Below, piece after piece: positions 6,655-13,167 of a stretch of DNA of 14,980 nt. Each line of letters begins with the position of its first letter. Position 1 is the stretch's first letter. The notes below the pieces were generated by a model. It was not told the DNA's origin, made no database searches, and was given only the letters and a program-made list of their open reading frames with translations. The stretch is from the NCBI GenBank assembly GCA_027074135.1, contig JALTDM010000356.1:1-14980 (forward strand), read 5' to 3'. Position numbers and translations under genes: made by a program. The stretch is from Bacteroidales bacterium (GTDB lineage Bacteria > Bacteroidota > Bacteroidia > Bacteroidales > JALTDM01).

Positions 6655-7119
6655 ATGGCAACAAACACACAAGACAACAATATCAGGGCAGAACTGCGAC
6701 AGCTCCGCCAAGACGTCAATTTCCTGTACTACGTACTCATGTATCATCTCGGCAGCGAGTGGGACCCCACTTATGTAATAGACGACATACGCGAACGAGT
6801 AGCCGAAAGCCAACGCAACAACTTCCCCGAATACCGCGACCCCGACCGAGTCAAAGACATACTCTTCAATCTCAATCACCTCCGCACACGGATCGAGACA
6901 CTCTACGAGCACACCGAAGAAATCCTCTACGGCACCAAGCGCGGCAGCATACGCAAGCCCACCTATCGCGAGCAGTTCCGCTCCGGCATAAAAGACATAA
7001 AAGTCACTATGCAGTGGGCTACCAAGTCAATGCAGCGAATGATGAAAGTACTCGAATCAGCCGAAAAATTTACAAACACACAAAACACACAACATGGGAC
7101 GAAAACCGAGCAAGCTTGA
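6655..7119 (+). CDS. Unknown 154-aa helical protein upstream of helicase
   Basis: Not recognised. Mostly helical: an N-terminal amphipathic helix (IRAELRQLRQDVNFLYYVLMYHLG), charged middle helices (RVKDILFNLNHLRTRIETLYEH), and a C-terminal helix rich in Met and Lys (VTMQWATKSMQRMMKVL). It has no zinc motif or primase signature. The stop at 7119 overlaps the helicase start at 7094 by 26 bp, so the two are translationally coupled and probably work together in replication; a helicase loader, origin-binding or primase-associated role is possible. It shares the helicase's C-rich codon use. The last residues (NTQNTQHGTKTEQA) are low complexity, probably because of the overlap. Confidence 0.8.
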   Translation: MATNTQDNNIRAELRQLRQDVNFLYYVLMYHLGSEWDPTYVIDDIRERVAESQRNNFPEYRDPDRVKDILFNLNHLRTRIETLYEHTEEILYGTKRGSIRKPTYREQFRSGIKDIKVTMQWATKSMQRMMKVLESAEKFTNTQNTQHGTKTEQA

Positions 7120-8389
7120 TATAGTCAAATGGTTCGAACGACGCTACAAGCTCCGCATCAACGGATACAGCCTGCAGCGTGAAGTACTTATGGACGATCT
7201 GTGGCTCGTACTCGACAAAGACGTTCGCAACCGTATCAAAGTAGAAGCACGACTGGCAGGCTTCAGCCGTCAGGCACTTATAGACCTTGAGATGTACATA
7301 GACAGTTCGCTGGTGCCTACCTATTACGAACTGGACCGGTGGTTTGACGCATTAGAGTATGTAGGCAGCGAGGCAACAGTAGCCGGAGACGGCACACTGC
7401 ATGCACCCGCCATCAGCAGCTACTTCTCCTACCTCAAGCTCAAAGACAGCAGCCCCGCCGAAACAGCACAGCTCCACGACCTGTTTATCCGCTGGTGCGT
7501 AGCCGCAGTCAACGGAGCCTTGCGCCGCAAGCACAACGACGTAATGCTACTCATAGTAGGAGGACAAGGCAAGTACAAGACCAGCTATCTCGCACATCTC
7601 ACCCCACCCGAACTCCGACGCAAGTACTACTATCAGGGACACATAGTCCCCAGCCTCACCAACCGCGAAACAGTCAACCTCCTTGCCGAACGCTGGATCC
7701 TCAACATCGACGACATGCTCGACAATATACTCAAGAAGGAGATGAACGCCATCAAAGGCATTATCAGCGCCTCCGCAGTTACCAAGCGGGTACTGTACAG
7801 CGACAGCAGCCGCACACGACCCCGTATAGCCAGTTTTTGCGGCACACTCAACGACGACGAATTCTTATACGACGACGAAAACCGCCGGTATTTCGTCATA
7901 GAAGTAGAGGACATAGACCCCGCCTATATCGACTTTGACACCACCACACTGTGGGCAGATGCCTACCGGCTGGCAGGTATGCTTGACCCGTACCGCGTTT
8001 ACGACCGGAGCGCATACGACATGATACGCCGTCAGAACCGCCGATTCGAGACACAGACCACCGAAGAGTCATTGCTGTCTCTACACTTTGTGCCATCACC
8101 CGACCCCGAACATCGCACAGTCATATACATGACCACAGGTGATATAGTAACCTACCTCAGCGAACGCACACGCACACGCATCAGCCCCCTGTACCTCGGC
8201 AAAGCATTGCGGCGTATGGGATTTGCCAAGGAAAACAAGTACCTGTCACGCTTTGCACAGTCACGCAAGGTCTGGATCCTCTATGCCAAAGACGCCGACG
8301 GAGCACTCGGCGACTACGAACACGACTACCTCGACCACGACGAATTTGTCAAAACAAATGACAAAGAGGAACAAAAATTACCATTTTAA
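7094..8389 (+). CDS. VapE/D5-like superfamily 3 helicase
   Basis: 431 aa. Proteins of this group are replication helicases of phages, satellites and integrative elements, driven by ATP. Visible: Walker A at 156-164 (GGQGKYKTS), Walker B at 201-207 (WILNIDD), the SF3 C motif region at 241-253 (TRPRIASFCGTLN), and an arginine finger in DENRRYFVIEVE (R264/R265). Residues 1-95 are a helical N-terminal region without primase motifs, and 300-431 form a C-terminal domain with a possible winged helix (RTRISPLYLGKALRRMGF). Ordinary VapE proteins often carry or neighbour a primase, which is not seen here. It overlaps the unknown gene at 6655-7119. The protein fits autonomous replication of the element after excision, but no origin is proven. 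Confidence 0.88.
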   Translation: MGRKPSKLDIVKWFERRYKLRINGYSLQREVLMDDLWLVLDKDVRNRIKVEARLAGFSRQALIDLEMYIDSSLVPTYYELDRWFDALEYVGSEATVAGDGTLHAPAISSYFSYLKLKDSSPAETAQLHDLFIRWCVAAVNGALRRKHNDVMLLIVGGQGKYKTSYLAHLTPPELRRKYYYQGHIVPSLTNRETVNLLAERWILNIDDMLDNILKKEMNAIKGIISASAVTKRVLYSDSSRTRPRIASFCGTLNDDEFLYDDENRRYFVIEVEDIDPAYIDFDTTTLWADAYRLAGMLDPYRVYDRSAYDMIRRQNRRFETQTTEESLLSLHFVPSPDPEHRTVIYMTTGDIVTYLSERTRTRISPLYLGKALRRMGFAKENKYLSRFAQSRKVWILYAKDADGALGDYEHDYLDHDEFVKTNDKEEQKLPF

Positions 8390-8395
8390 TTCAAT

Positions 8396-8428
8396 TTGGT
8401 TAATAAACTTAAAAAATAATTATATTTG
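8396..8428 (+). promoter_or_regulatory. Promoter TTTG-N21-TATATTTG
   Basis: TTTG at 8396-8399 and TATATTTG at 8421-8428 match both Bacteroidota promoter elements. A palindrome follows immediately at 8429-8447, covering the expected start site. The first gene downstream is at 8598, after an R1/R3 leader of about 160 nt. Confidence 0.7.
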
Positions 8429-8447
8429 TAGTTAATAATATTAACTA
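8429..8447. promoter_or_regulatory. Operator-like palindrome, copy 3
   Basis: TAGTTAATA-A-TATTAACTA has 9-bp arms directly after the -7 box, the position where a bound repressor would block initiation. The core GTTAAT-N3-ATTAAC is shared with 761-775 and 1072-1086. Confidence 0.65.
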
Positions 8448-8451
8448 TTAT

Positions 8452-8590
8452 GTTCAAAGTACAAAGTATCAAGTTCAAAGTAAAAAGTAACAATTAACAC
8501 ATTATGTAATTAGCACATTAGCACATTAACCCATTAGCAAATTAGCACATTATGTAATTAGCAAATTAACACATTAGCAAATTAAAAAAT
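8452..8590. repeat. R1 then R3 array in a leader
   Basis: R1 words to about 8489, then R3 words (ACATTAGC, CCATTAGC, TATGTAATTAGC) up to the start of the gene at 8598. Confidence 0.85.
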
Positions 8591-8597
8591 TAAAATA

Positions 8598-8777
8598 ATG
8601 CAAGCCAAGACCAAAAGCCAGATAGCAGCCGAATACCACATCAGCACCCGGACACTGAAGAAGTGGCTGATACCCATACTGCCCCGCCTTGGTATTACAC
8701 CACGCCAATACGACCGTTTGCGACTGTTCACACCCAGACAAGTCCAAATCATATACGACCACCTCGGCAGCCCATGA
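8598..8777 (+). CDS. Small HTH protein, DUF4248-like
   Basis: 59 aa. The N-terminal half is a helix-turn-helix (KSQIAAEYHISTRTLKKWLIPIL), and the C-terminal end FTPRQVQIIYDHLGSP matches what I recall of DUF4248 proteins, small Bacteroidota proteins with an A-x-x-Y start and a closing TP-x-QV...LG-x-P motif. The role is probably DNA binding, comparable to an excisionase or small regulator. It is transcribed from the promoter at 8396-8428 and precedes the second copy of the duplicated gene by 38 bp, so the two are likely cotranscribed. The start is ATG 8598, the first in frame after the repeat array. The fold is likely; the function is inferred. Confidence 0.75.
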   Translation: MQAKTKSQIAAEYHISTRTLKKWLIPILPRLGITPRQYDRLRLFTPRQVQIIYDHLGSP

Positions 8778-8815
8778 CACAATACAAACCAATTTTTTCC
8801 GTTAAACATATTGAT

Positions 8816-9352
8816 ATGAAACCACGCAAATATTTACACTCCCTAAAAACACCCGCAGCCACAGCAGGCAGTTACTTTTGGCTGAAAAGGTTCAGAAACA
8901 GGGTAAGCCCGTATGACCGTTTTGTTATAGGCAGTTTAGCATCAATTGTACCGGAACCGCCTATAGGTATAGGTATAGCATTCGGATCATTTTTACAGCT
9001 GCTTGAAGTAAAAACCGCCAAGTTAGTATCCAACGACTATCCCCGCCCCATATACGCCATAGGAGAGAGGGGCAGGCTTATCACACTCGTTCCCGGACAG
9101 ATGTTGCTTACAGGAATGGATGGCCTAGCCATACCCGGACAGCACAAGGTGTACAAGTGTGTGGACGGCTGCTATTACAAAGTAACACAGTCAGGACAGA
9201 TCAAGCTCACGCGTGGCGTATTCCAAGGCTTGGCACACGCAGGCAGGGGAGGCGGATACAAAGACCGCACATGGTGCCTTCACCAGCACACACTCGGCAA
9301 CCCCGCATGGCTTTCGCTCTACAACACCGCAAACCCCGACTCCTCCCCTTGA
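8816..9352 (+). CDS. Unknown protein, copy 2 of duplicated gene
   Basis: 178 aa, paralogue of 2500-3069. A longer frame from ATG 8663 is unlikely because it lies inside the DUF4248-like gene in another frame, and the conserved MKPRKYLH start is at 8816. Residues 1-35 and about 70-175 match copy 1 almost exactly. The hydrophobic middle (GSLASIVPEPPIGIGIAFGSFLQLLEV) has the same character but a different sequence. The end differs: an insertion of about 19 bases containing CTTGAGGTGAG after the codons for NTANPDS gives an earlier stop than copy 1. KCVDGCYY and PGQMLLTGMDGLAIPGQ are shared. Unlike copy 1 it has no promoter of its own and follows the small HTH gene in an operon. Function unknown; a membrane-associated role is possible. 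Confidence 0.8.
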   Translation: MKPRKYLHSLKTPAATAGSYFWLKRFRNRVSPYDRFVIGSLASIVPEPPIGIGIAFGSFLQLLEVKTAKLVSNDYPRPIYAIGERGRLITLVPGQMLLTGMDGLAIPGQHKVYKCVDGCYYKVTQSGQIKLTRGVFQGLAHAGRGGGYKDRTWCLHQHTLGNPAWLSLYNTANPDSSP

Positions 9353-9363
9353 GGTGAGACATT

Positions 9364-9475
9364 TGACAAGTACAAAGTACAAAGTATAAAGTTCAAAGTT
9401 CAAAGTAACAACTAACAACTAACAACTAACAACTAACAATTAACAACTAACAACTAACAACTAACAACTAACCAC
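9364..9475. repeat. R1-R2 array
   Basis: R1 words to about 9407, then a run of AACAACT 7-mers. Further right, 9476-9531 holds a short palindrome CTCC-GTA-GGAG near 9513-9523 and nothing else recognised. Confidence 0.85.
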
Positions 9476-9531
9476 TATACACCCTTATAGTCAATAAAAA
9501 TACGTATCATCAGCTCCGTAGGAGTGACACA

Positions 9532-10008
9532 CTATATATAATAAGTTTCCCAATTGAGGCGAAGCTTTCGCTTGATGCGAATGAGGTTGAGGACATCTTC
9601 ACGGTTGTAACGGATGAGCTTGGTGTGTGGTATGCGGTGGGGAGTGGACAGCAGGTTGCTATGGTGTTTGACATCGGCTGTAGTACGACGCAATCCGAGG
9701 TAATGTTCTACTGTCTCCAGTCTGTAATCGGGTAGTCCGGATAACTCACGGCGTACGACAGTAAGCATATTGACCACAGGCCGATAGTTACGTATATTCA
9801 GTCCGCTGTGGCGAAATACGACTTTGATGTCGGGTCCGTAGAAGAATACTGCACCGGTTACGGGGGCTATTATGTCAGCCACTGCATCATATGTCAGCCT
9901 CCTGCCTCCAATATGCGAGTAGCTGCTTATACCGTAAGCATATCCCAGCAGGTAAACATATCCGGAAGGATACCATTCGGCATCTATGAAGAGATCAATC
10001 GTTTTCAA
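9532..10008 (-). CDS. DEDD-type 3'-5' exonuclease, RNase H-like (YprB-type)
   Basis: 158 aa, compact for the family. Visible catalytic motifs: Exo I D9 and E11 (IDLFIDAEW), Exo II D60 (FYGPDIKVV), Exo III Y134 and D138 (YNREDVLNLI), the DEDDy pattern. The stretch DYRLETVEHYLGLRR (94-108) also matches the segment typical of the YprB/RNase_H_2 group, whose Exo III reads Y-N-x-E-D-V. It would degrade DNA or RNA from the 3' end with two metal ions. The start is TTG at 10008, overlapping the TOPRIM gene by 14 bp, so translation is coupled. Codons are of the C-rich type. It is the last gene of the ATPase-TOPRIM operon and could be the nuclease effector, or a replication gene joined by chance. Confidence 0.8.
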   Translation of the reverse strand: MKTIDLFIDAEWYPSGYVYLLGYAYGISSYSHIGGRRLTYDAVADIIAPVTGAVFFYGPDIKVVFRHSGLNIRNYRPVVNMLTVVRRELSGLPDYRLETVEHYLGLRRTTADVKHHSNLLSTPHRIPHTKLIRYNREDVLNLIRIKRKLRLNWETYYI

Positions 10009-10540
10009 ACAAACTTTTTAGTTTAGAAACCAATTCCGTAAAACTCTCAAGACATTGATTGTTTACCAGAAGATTGTAAAAATCTTCCGAATTGCGGTTG
10101 AAAAAATCGGCAAATTCTTTATCTGCCAATTTTACAATATCTTCCATTGAGGGTTCTATCAGATACATGTTTCCTTCTATCCATTGCTTTAGTTCTTGGT
10201 TAGATAGCTTGTTTATGATTTGTTCGGTAGGATTGGCAGGGTCTTGGTCAAACACAAACAGGACTTTGTCACCGGTATTCATTAGTGAGTACAGTTTCTC
10301 GGCTATATTGTTTATGATTTTGTATTTGCCGCTGTCGGCATACAATATGCTGATGCTGTGATATTTCTTCATCATCCTGCGAACCAAATCAAAATTCGGT
10401 GAACGTTTATCATAGATATTATACAATGATTTCGGGTCATCATAATATGTAGTAGAGTCAACATCGCAAAAGTATTTGCACAATGTTTTTACCACCAGTA
10501 AATCGTGCTTGCCTTCCACTACAATTACTCTTCTGCTCAT
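9995..10540 (-). CDS. TOPRIM-domain protein, split OLD-like nuclease subunit
   Basis: 181 aa. The TOPRIM fold coordinates metal for nicking or cleavage. Visible: E9/D13 in VVVEGKHD (first motif), D98 and D100 in VLFVFDQDP (DxD motif), and EPSMEDIV (129-136), a Glu-containing segment like that of DUF3226-type TOPRIM proteins. It starts at ATG 10540, overlapping the ATPase stop by 4 bp (ATGA), strong evidence of a coupled pair. ATPase plus TOPRIM is the OLD nuclease arrangement split in two genes, as in PARIS-like defence pairs. The TOPRIM protein is smaller than a typical AriB and lacks a clear DUF4435 pattern, so I do not call it PARIS. Confidence 0.8.
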   Translation of the reverse strand: MSRRVIVVEGKHDLLVVKTLCKYFCDVDSTTYYDDPKSLYNIYDKRSPNFDLVRRMMKKYHSISILYADSGKYKIINNIAEKLYSLMNTGDKVLFVFDQDPANPTEQIINKLSNQELKQWIEGNMYLIEPSMEDIVKLADKEFADFFNRNSEDFYNLLVNNQCLESFTELVSKLKSLFEND

Positions 10541-11700
10541 GGCAATAACAGGTCATTATAGAGGTCATTCATTATATTGAAAGCTTTCTTGCCCGGCATT
10601 ACTTCACCATTGCCGTCATTGAGCCTTATCAGTACAGAAGGAATGGAATCGTGTATGGAGGTATCAAGCAGCATTTCTATAAGCTGCATATTGTGAGTGG
10701 ATATGAATATTTGTGTATCTGCGGACATTATGGCGATGTGCTTTGCAAGCTCGTCTATGTAATAGGGGTGCAGTGCTATGGTGGGTTCGTCAAGCAGGAC
10801 AATACCGCCTCTGCCGATATTTAGCAGTGAGAGAATTTCGAACAGTTTTACAAATCCTGTTCCCATGGACGACATCAGCAGAATATTGTTGTCTGTAGTC
10901 TCCAAGATAAGATCTTGCCAAATGGGCGAAAAAAATATTTTTCGGATAAGCTTGCCACCGGCATCTTTTATCGTATCTAAGACATCGGTTACAGGTACAC
11001 CGGGAGTAGTTATCAGCTTGTCATAAATGATATGATACAGTGGTATGTTGGGATAAAAGTGTGTGATAACTGTCTCAAAATTGTGAATGACTGCCGGATA
11101 AGGTATATCTACATCATTATTGTGTTTACCGCTGAAATACAACGGATCAAGGAGGAATGGCAAATCGTATATACCGGGCTTGCCTTCAAACGATATGCGT
11201 GTGTCCTTTGTAAACAATTTAATGTCAAACAAGCCTTTTGGGTTGGTCTCTGTGCCGTTATAGATATATTGCGAAAGGTATATGGAATAAAATTCACGAA
11301 GATGCTTGTTGATTTTTTGTTTTATGACGGTATCTTTTTTTATCAGATATGTATTGATTATTTCGTTTACGAGGCGTTTTCGCAAGGTATGGTTTTTTTC
11401 GTTTTTAAGCGATAGTTTTTTTATATGCTTTTCTAATGTATCTCCCGAACCTGTAACGGCTGAAATTTTACATATATCGGTTTTGGAATGCAGTATGCTG
11501 GCGGAATATTTGTATATATACTGAAGTTCGGGCGAAGCAAACAGATTGTTGCGGTCATCTCCTGCAAGCATGCTAATTGCTTCCAGTACGGAAGATTTGC
11601 CGCTGTTGTTTGGCCCTACTATTATGTTGATATTGGACAGACCTTTTAGGTGTAGTGATTTGAACTTGCGGTAACCTTCTATTTTCAGTTCCTTTATCAT
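10537..11700 (-). CDS. ABC-type ATPase (AAA_15/OLD-like)
   Basis: 387 aa, close to the ATPase half of OLD nucleases. Visible: Walker A at 29-37 (GPNNSGKSS), a long helical insertion (about 85-270) with a Lys-rich segment, an ABC-signature-like SSMGTGF (277-283), Walker B at 300-306 (IVLLDEP, with D304/E305), and a switch histidine in FISTHNMQL (H336). MIKELKIEGYRKFK at the N-terminus is the usual first strand. It probably senses a trigger and activates the TOPRIM partner. The start at ATG 11700 is set by the -7 box 9 bp upstream. It heads an operon of ATPase, TOPRIM and exonuclease. A phage-defence role is inferred from the family; no trigger is visible. Confidence 0.85.
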   Translation of the reverse strand: MIKELKIEGYRKFKSLHLKGLSNINIIVGPNNSGKSSVLEAISMLAGDDRNNLFASPELQYIYKYSASILHSKTDICKISAVTGSGDTLEKHIKKLSLKNEKNHTLRKRLVNEIINTYLIKKDTVIKQKINKHLREFYSIYLSQYIYNGTETNPKGLFDIKLFTKDTRISFEGKPGIYDLPFLLDPLYFSGKHNNDVDIPYPAVIHNFETVITHFYPNIPLYHIIYDKLITTPGVPVTDVLDTIKDAGGKLIRKIFFSPIWQDLILETTDNNILLMSSMGTGFVKLFEILSLLNIGRGGIVLLDEPTIALHPYYIDELAKHIAIMSADTQIFISTHNMQLIEMLLDTSIHDSIPSVLIRLNDGNGEVMPGKKAFNIMNDLYNDLLLP

Positions 11701-11708
11701 AACATTTG

Positions 11709-11716
11709 CAAAGATA
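11709..11716 (-). promoter_or_regulatory. Promoter -7 box TATCTTTG for ATPase operon
   Basis: Minus strand, 8 bp from the ATPase ATG, so the mRNA is nearly leaderless. The -33 region falls in the palindrome at 11722-11745. Confidence 0.7.
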
Positions 11717-11721
11717 GTGTT

Positions 11722-11745
11722 TTTTTAATGATTAATCATTAAAAA
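11722..11745. promoter_or_regulatory. 24-bp perfect palindrome at the ATPase promoter
   Basis: A perfect palindrome with core TGATTAATCA and flanking T/A runs, between the phosphoribosyltransferase stop (11746) and the ATPase -7 box. It covers the expected -33 region of that promoter, so an operator is likely. A stem-loop ending the upstream transcript is the alternative. Confidence 0.6.
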
Positions 11746-12195
11746 TCACCCTCCCACCATCAGCCATACCAGACCGAACACCGCACGGTTCAGACCGCCT
11801 ATATGCCTATAGAGGTGATACTGCGTACTGCCCGTTATCAGCACATCGTCGGCGATTATTATTTCCGGAGCACACTTTATCAGCTTATCATACTCACGAG
11901 GGAACACAAACGGGTTACGATGATACCGGTGATAGAGGTTAAGGCTTTTGGTAGCTACACCATCCTTTTTGGGGATAACTATAGTCTTGTGCGACCTGAA
12001 GCAATCAGACATAGCACTTGTCAGCACACCCTCCGGGAGCACTATCAGAGCATTGGCAGGCAGGTGGAAAAGCCCCGACATCTGCCTTGCCATGTGGCAC
12101 GCAAACGAACGCTTACCCAGCTGTTTGGCCGCTACAAGCGCCCGGTAATTACCACATCGCTTGTCCTTACAATTATGCACAGCAAAAGTTTTCAT
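11746..12195 (-). CDS. Phosphoribosyltransferase, ComF-like
   Basis: 149 aa. The PRPP-binding motif is clear at 111-124 (EIIIADDVLITGST, D116/D117). A hydrophobic strand with a conserved-type loop is also visible around 47-62 (ANALIVLPEGVLTS). The length is short for a ComF protein and there is no zinc finger of the ComF type, although Cys9, Cys14 and Cys33 lie near the N-terminus. PRTases transfer ribose-5-phosphate from PRPP to a base; ComF-like members can also act in DNA uptake or act as regulators. In phages, PRTases serve nucleotide or NAD metabolism. The substrate cannot be read here. It starts at ATG 12195 (MKTFAVHNC) with an R1 array close upstream. No typical -7 box is visible. Confidence 0.78.
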   Translation of the reverse strand: MKTFAVHNCKDKRCGNYRALVAAKQLGKRSFACHMARQMSGLFHLPANALIVLPEGVLTSAMSDCFRSHKTIVIPKKDGVATKSLNLYHRYHRNPFVFPREYDKLIKCAPEIIIADDVLITGSTQYHLYRHIGGLNRAVFGLVWLMVGG

Positions 12196-12210
12196 AACAC
12201 GTTATCTCAA

Positions 12211-12258
12211 AGTATAAAGTTTAAAGTTCAAAGTTCAAAGTAACAATTCCCACATTAC
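12211..12258. repeat. R1 array, short R3
   Basis: R1 words followed by a few R3-like words between the phosphoribosyltransferase and the terminator hairpin. Confidence 0.75.
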
Positions 12259-12261
12259 CAC

Positions 12262-12293
12262 AAAAAGACCGCCCCTTGCGGAACAGTCTTTTT
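12262..12293 (-). terminator. Intrinsic terminator, probably bidirectional
   Basis: AAAAAGAC (12262-12269) pairs with GTCTTTTT (12286-12293), with an inner CGC/GCG pairing. A-runs on one side and T-runs on the other make it usable in both directions. It would end the transcript of the gene at 12319-12573 before the phosphoribosyltransferase. Confidence 0.75.
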
Positions 12294-12298
12294 TGCGT

Positions 12299-12320
12299 AA
12301 GCAATACCGGATTATTGCTT
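12299..12320 (-). terminator. Hairpin at the stop codon
   Basis: AAGCAATA-ccggat-TATTGCTT, perfect 8-bp arms around a 6-nt loop, overlapping the stop of the gene at 12319. It lies just before the intrinsic terminator in the transcript, so the pair may protect or process the 3' end. Confidence 0.5.
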
Positions 12321-12573
12321 ATTCTCTTGCCAACTCACGCTGAATGTCTGCAATGGTAAACAAGTCGGTAAGCAAGTCATAAGCCATCCGGGCATCGGCT
12401 TTTTCCGTTTCGTTGAGCTCATCACTTGCAAGTGCAGACATAATGGCTTTTGCCACATTGGGCAAAAAGGTTGGTTCCAGAAAGTCCACATTTTCAAAAA
12501 GGGTTTCAACCATTGCCACCCTGCTGTCGTTGCAGCTGCAACCTGCAGCATTTCTGTTTCTTTGTTTTTTCAT
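12319..12573 (-). CDS. Unknown 84-aa protein behind structured leader
   Basis: Not recognised. From ATG 12573 the protein starts basic (MKKQRNRNAAG), has a Cys-Ser-Cys, then acidic amphipathic helices (VAMVETLFENVDFLEP, LNETEKADARMAYDLLTDLFTIADIQRELARE). It has no membrane helix or known fold. The frame is also open upstream through the leader (to 12768, and from an ATG at 12702), so a longer protein of about 127 aa is possible. I prefer 12573 because the upstream part folds into a strong RNA structure that ends five bases before this ATG. It is a single gene with its own promoter and terminator, so leader and gene form an independent unit. Confidence 0.65.
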   Translation of the reverse strand: MKKQRNRNAAGCSCNDSRVAMVETLFENVDFLEPTFLPNVAKAIMSALASDELNETEKADARMAYDLLTDLFTIADIQRELARE

Positions 12574-12577
12574 AGCT

Positions 12578-12721
12578 TGAGAGGTTTTAAAAAGAATAAC
12601 CGCCTGCTTTAGGCTGTCGAGGCTCACGAGTAGCCCTGCGGTCCTTTCGGATACCGCACACCTTGGCAGACGGTTATGATTTAACAATATTTTACCTCTC
12701 ATTGACTCGTGATTTTCGACA
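12578..12721 (-). ncRNA. Structured leader RNA with pseudoknot
   Basis: Read on the minus strand, five pairings are visible. P0: 12701-12694 with 12585-12578 (8 bp, perfect). P1: 12677-12666 with 12607-12596 (12 bp, one G-U). P2: 12658-12637, hairpin with a GAAA tetraloop. P3: GGCT/AGCC around 12635-12621. P4: 12721-12716 and 12712-12705 with 12620-12615 and 12631-12624 (6 and 8 bp, perfect, 3x3 internal loop). P4 crosses P1 and P0, so P1 and P4 together make an H-type pseudoknot; P3 and P4 are alternatives. The promoter -7 box at 12725-12732 puts the transcript 5' end at the start of P4. The RNA could be a riboswitch, a regulatory leader, a ribozyme or a separate RNA. I recognise no Rfam family. 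Confidence 0.6.
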
Positions 12722-12724
12722 CTA

Positions 12725-12732
12725 CAAATATA
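12725..12732 (-). promoter_or_regulatory. Promoter -7 box TATATTTG for leader RNA
   Basis: Perfect TAnnTTTG on the minus strand. It predicts transcript initiation near 12719, at the 5' strand of helix P4. Confidence 0.7.
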
Positions 12733-12780
12733 ATACAAATTTTTGAAATAATAACAGTCCATAACCAATTAACACATTAG

Positions 12781-12834
12781 TACAAAGTACAAAGTTCAAA
12801 GTTCAAAGTAACAATTATCACATTATCACATTAA
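12781..12834. repeat. R1-R3 array
   Basis: R1 words to about 12812, then ACATTATC-type R3 words up to the stop of the gene at 12835. Confidence 0.8.
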
Positions 12835-13026
12835 CTAATTATCACACTTATCCTGTTTCTTCAGCTTACGGTACCGCAGCACAAGCCCCATAGCGAGATA
12901 TATGACAGTAAGCACACCTATAAGTATGCCGAGCAGCAGATTAACCGTTTCCAGCTTGATACCCACAAATATGCTCATTACCGAAATAAGCGTAACCCTG
13001 ATGTTTTCTATACCCAATCTGTTCAT
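12835..13026 (-). CDS. Small two-helix membrane protein, holin-like
   Basis: 63 aa from ATG 13026. A longer frame from TTG 13047 starts in the R1 repeat and is rejected. Two hydrophobic segments (about 10-25, RVTLISVMSIFVGIKL, and 28-50, VNLLLGILIGVLTVIYLAMGLVL) are followed by a basic tail (RYRKLKKQDKCDN). This plan, two spans and a charged C-terminus in under 100 residues, is that of class II phage holins, but it is also seen in many small membrane proteins. It lies just downstream of the large module-bearing protein on the same strand, possibly in the same unit. The R1 array runs to a few bases before the start codon. Function is only inferred from topology. Confidence 0.65.
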   Translation of the reverse strand: MNRLGIENIRVTLISVMSIFVGIKLETVNLLLGILIGVLTVIYLAMGLVLRYRKLKKQDKCDN

Positions 13027-13033
13027 ATTAACA

Positions 13034-13167
13034 AGTTTAAAGTCCAAAGTCCAAAGTTCAAAGTTTAAAGTTTAAAGTACAAAGTATAAAGTCCAAAGTT
13101 CAAAGTAACCATTAGCACATTCTCAAATTAACACATTATCACATTAATCAATTAGCAAATTAGCACA
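13034..13167. repeat. R1-R3 array
   Basis: R1 words to about 13108, then R3 words (ACATTAGC, ACATTATC, CAAATTAGC) up to the stop of the large gene at 13168. Confidence 0.85.

Noticed and set aside
8663..8815. N-terminal extension of the second duplicated gene
   Set aside because: The extension overlaps the DUF4248-like gene in another frame and has no counterpart in the first copy, which starts at the conserved MKPRKYLH.
9995..11700. Naming the ATPase/TOPRIM pair AriA/AriB (PARIS)
   Set aside because: The layout is similar, but the TOPRIM protein is short, shows DUF3226-like rather than DUF4435-like features, and an exonuclease is coupled to it. Sequence alone does not justify the name.
12578..12721. 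HDV-like ribozyme
   Set aside because: The order of helices is partly similar (crossing helices with an inner hairpin), but the P1 length and the missing P4-type hairpin between the 3' strands do not fit, and no catalytic core is recognisable.
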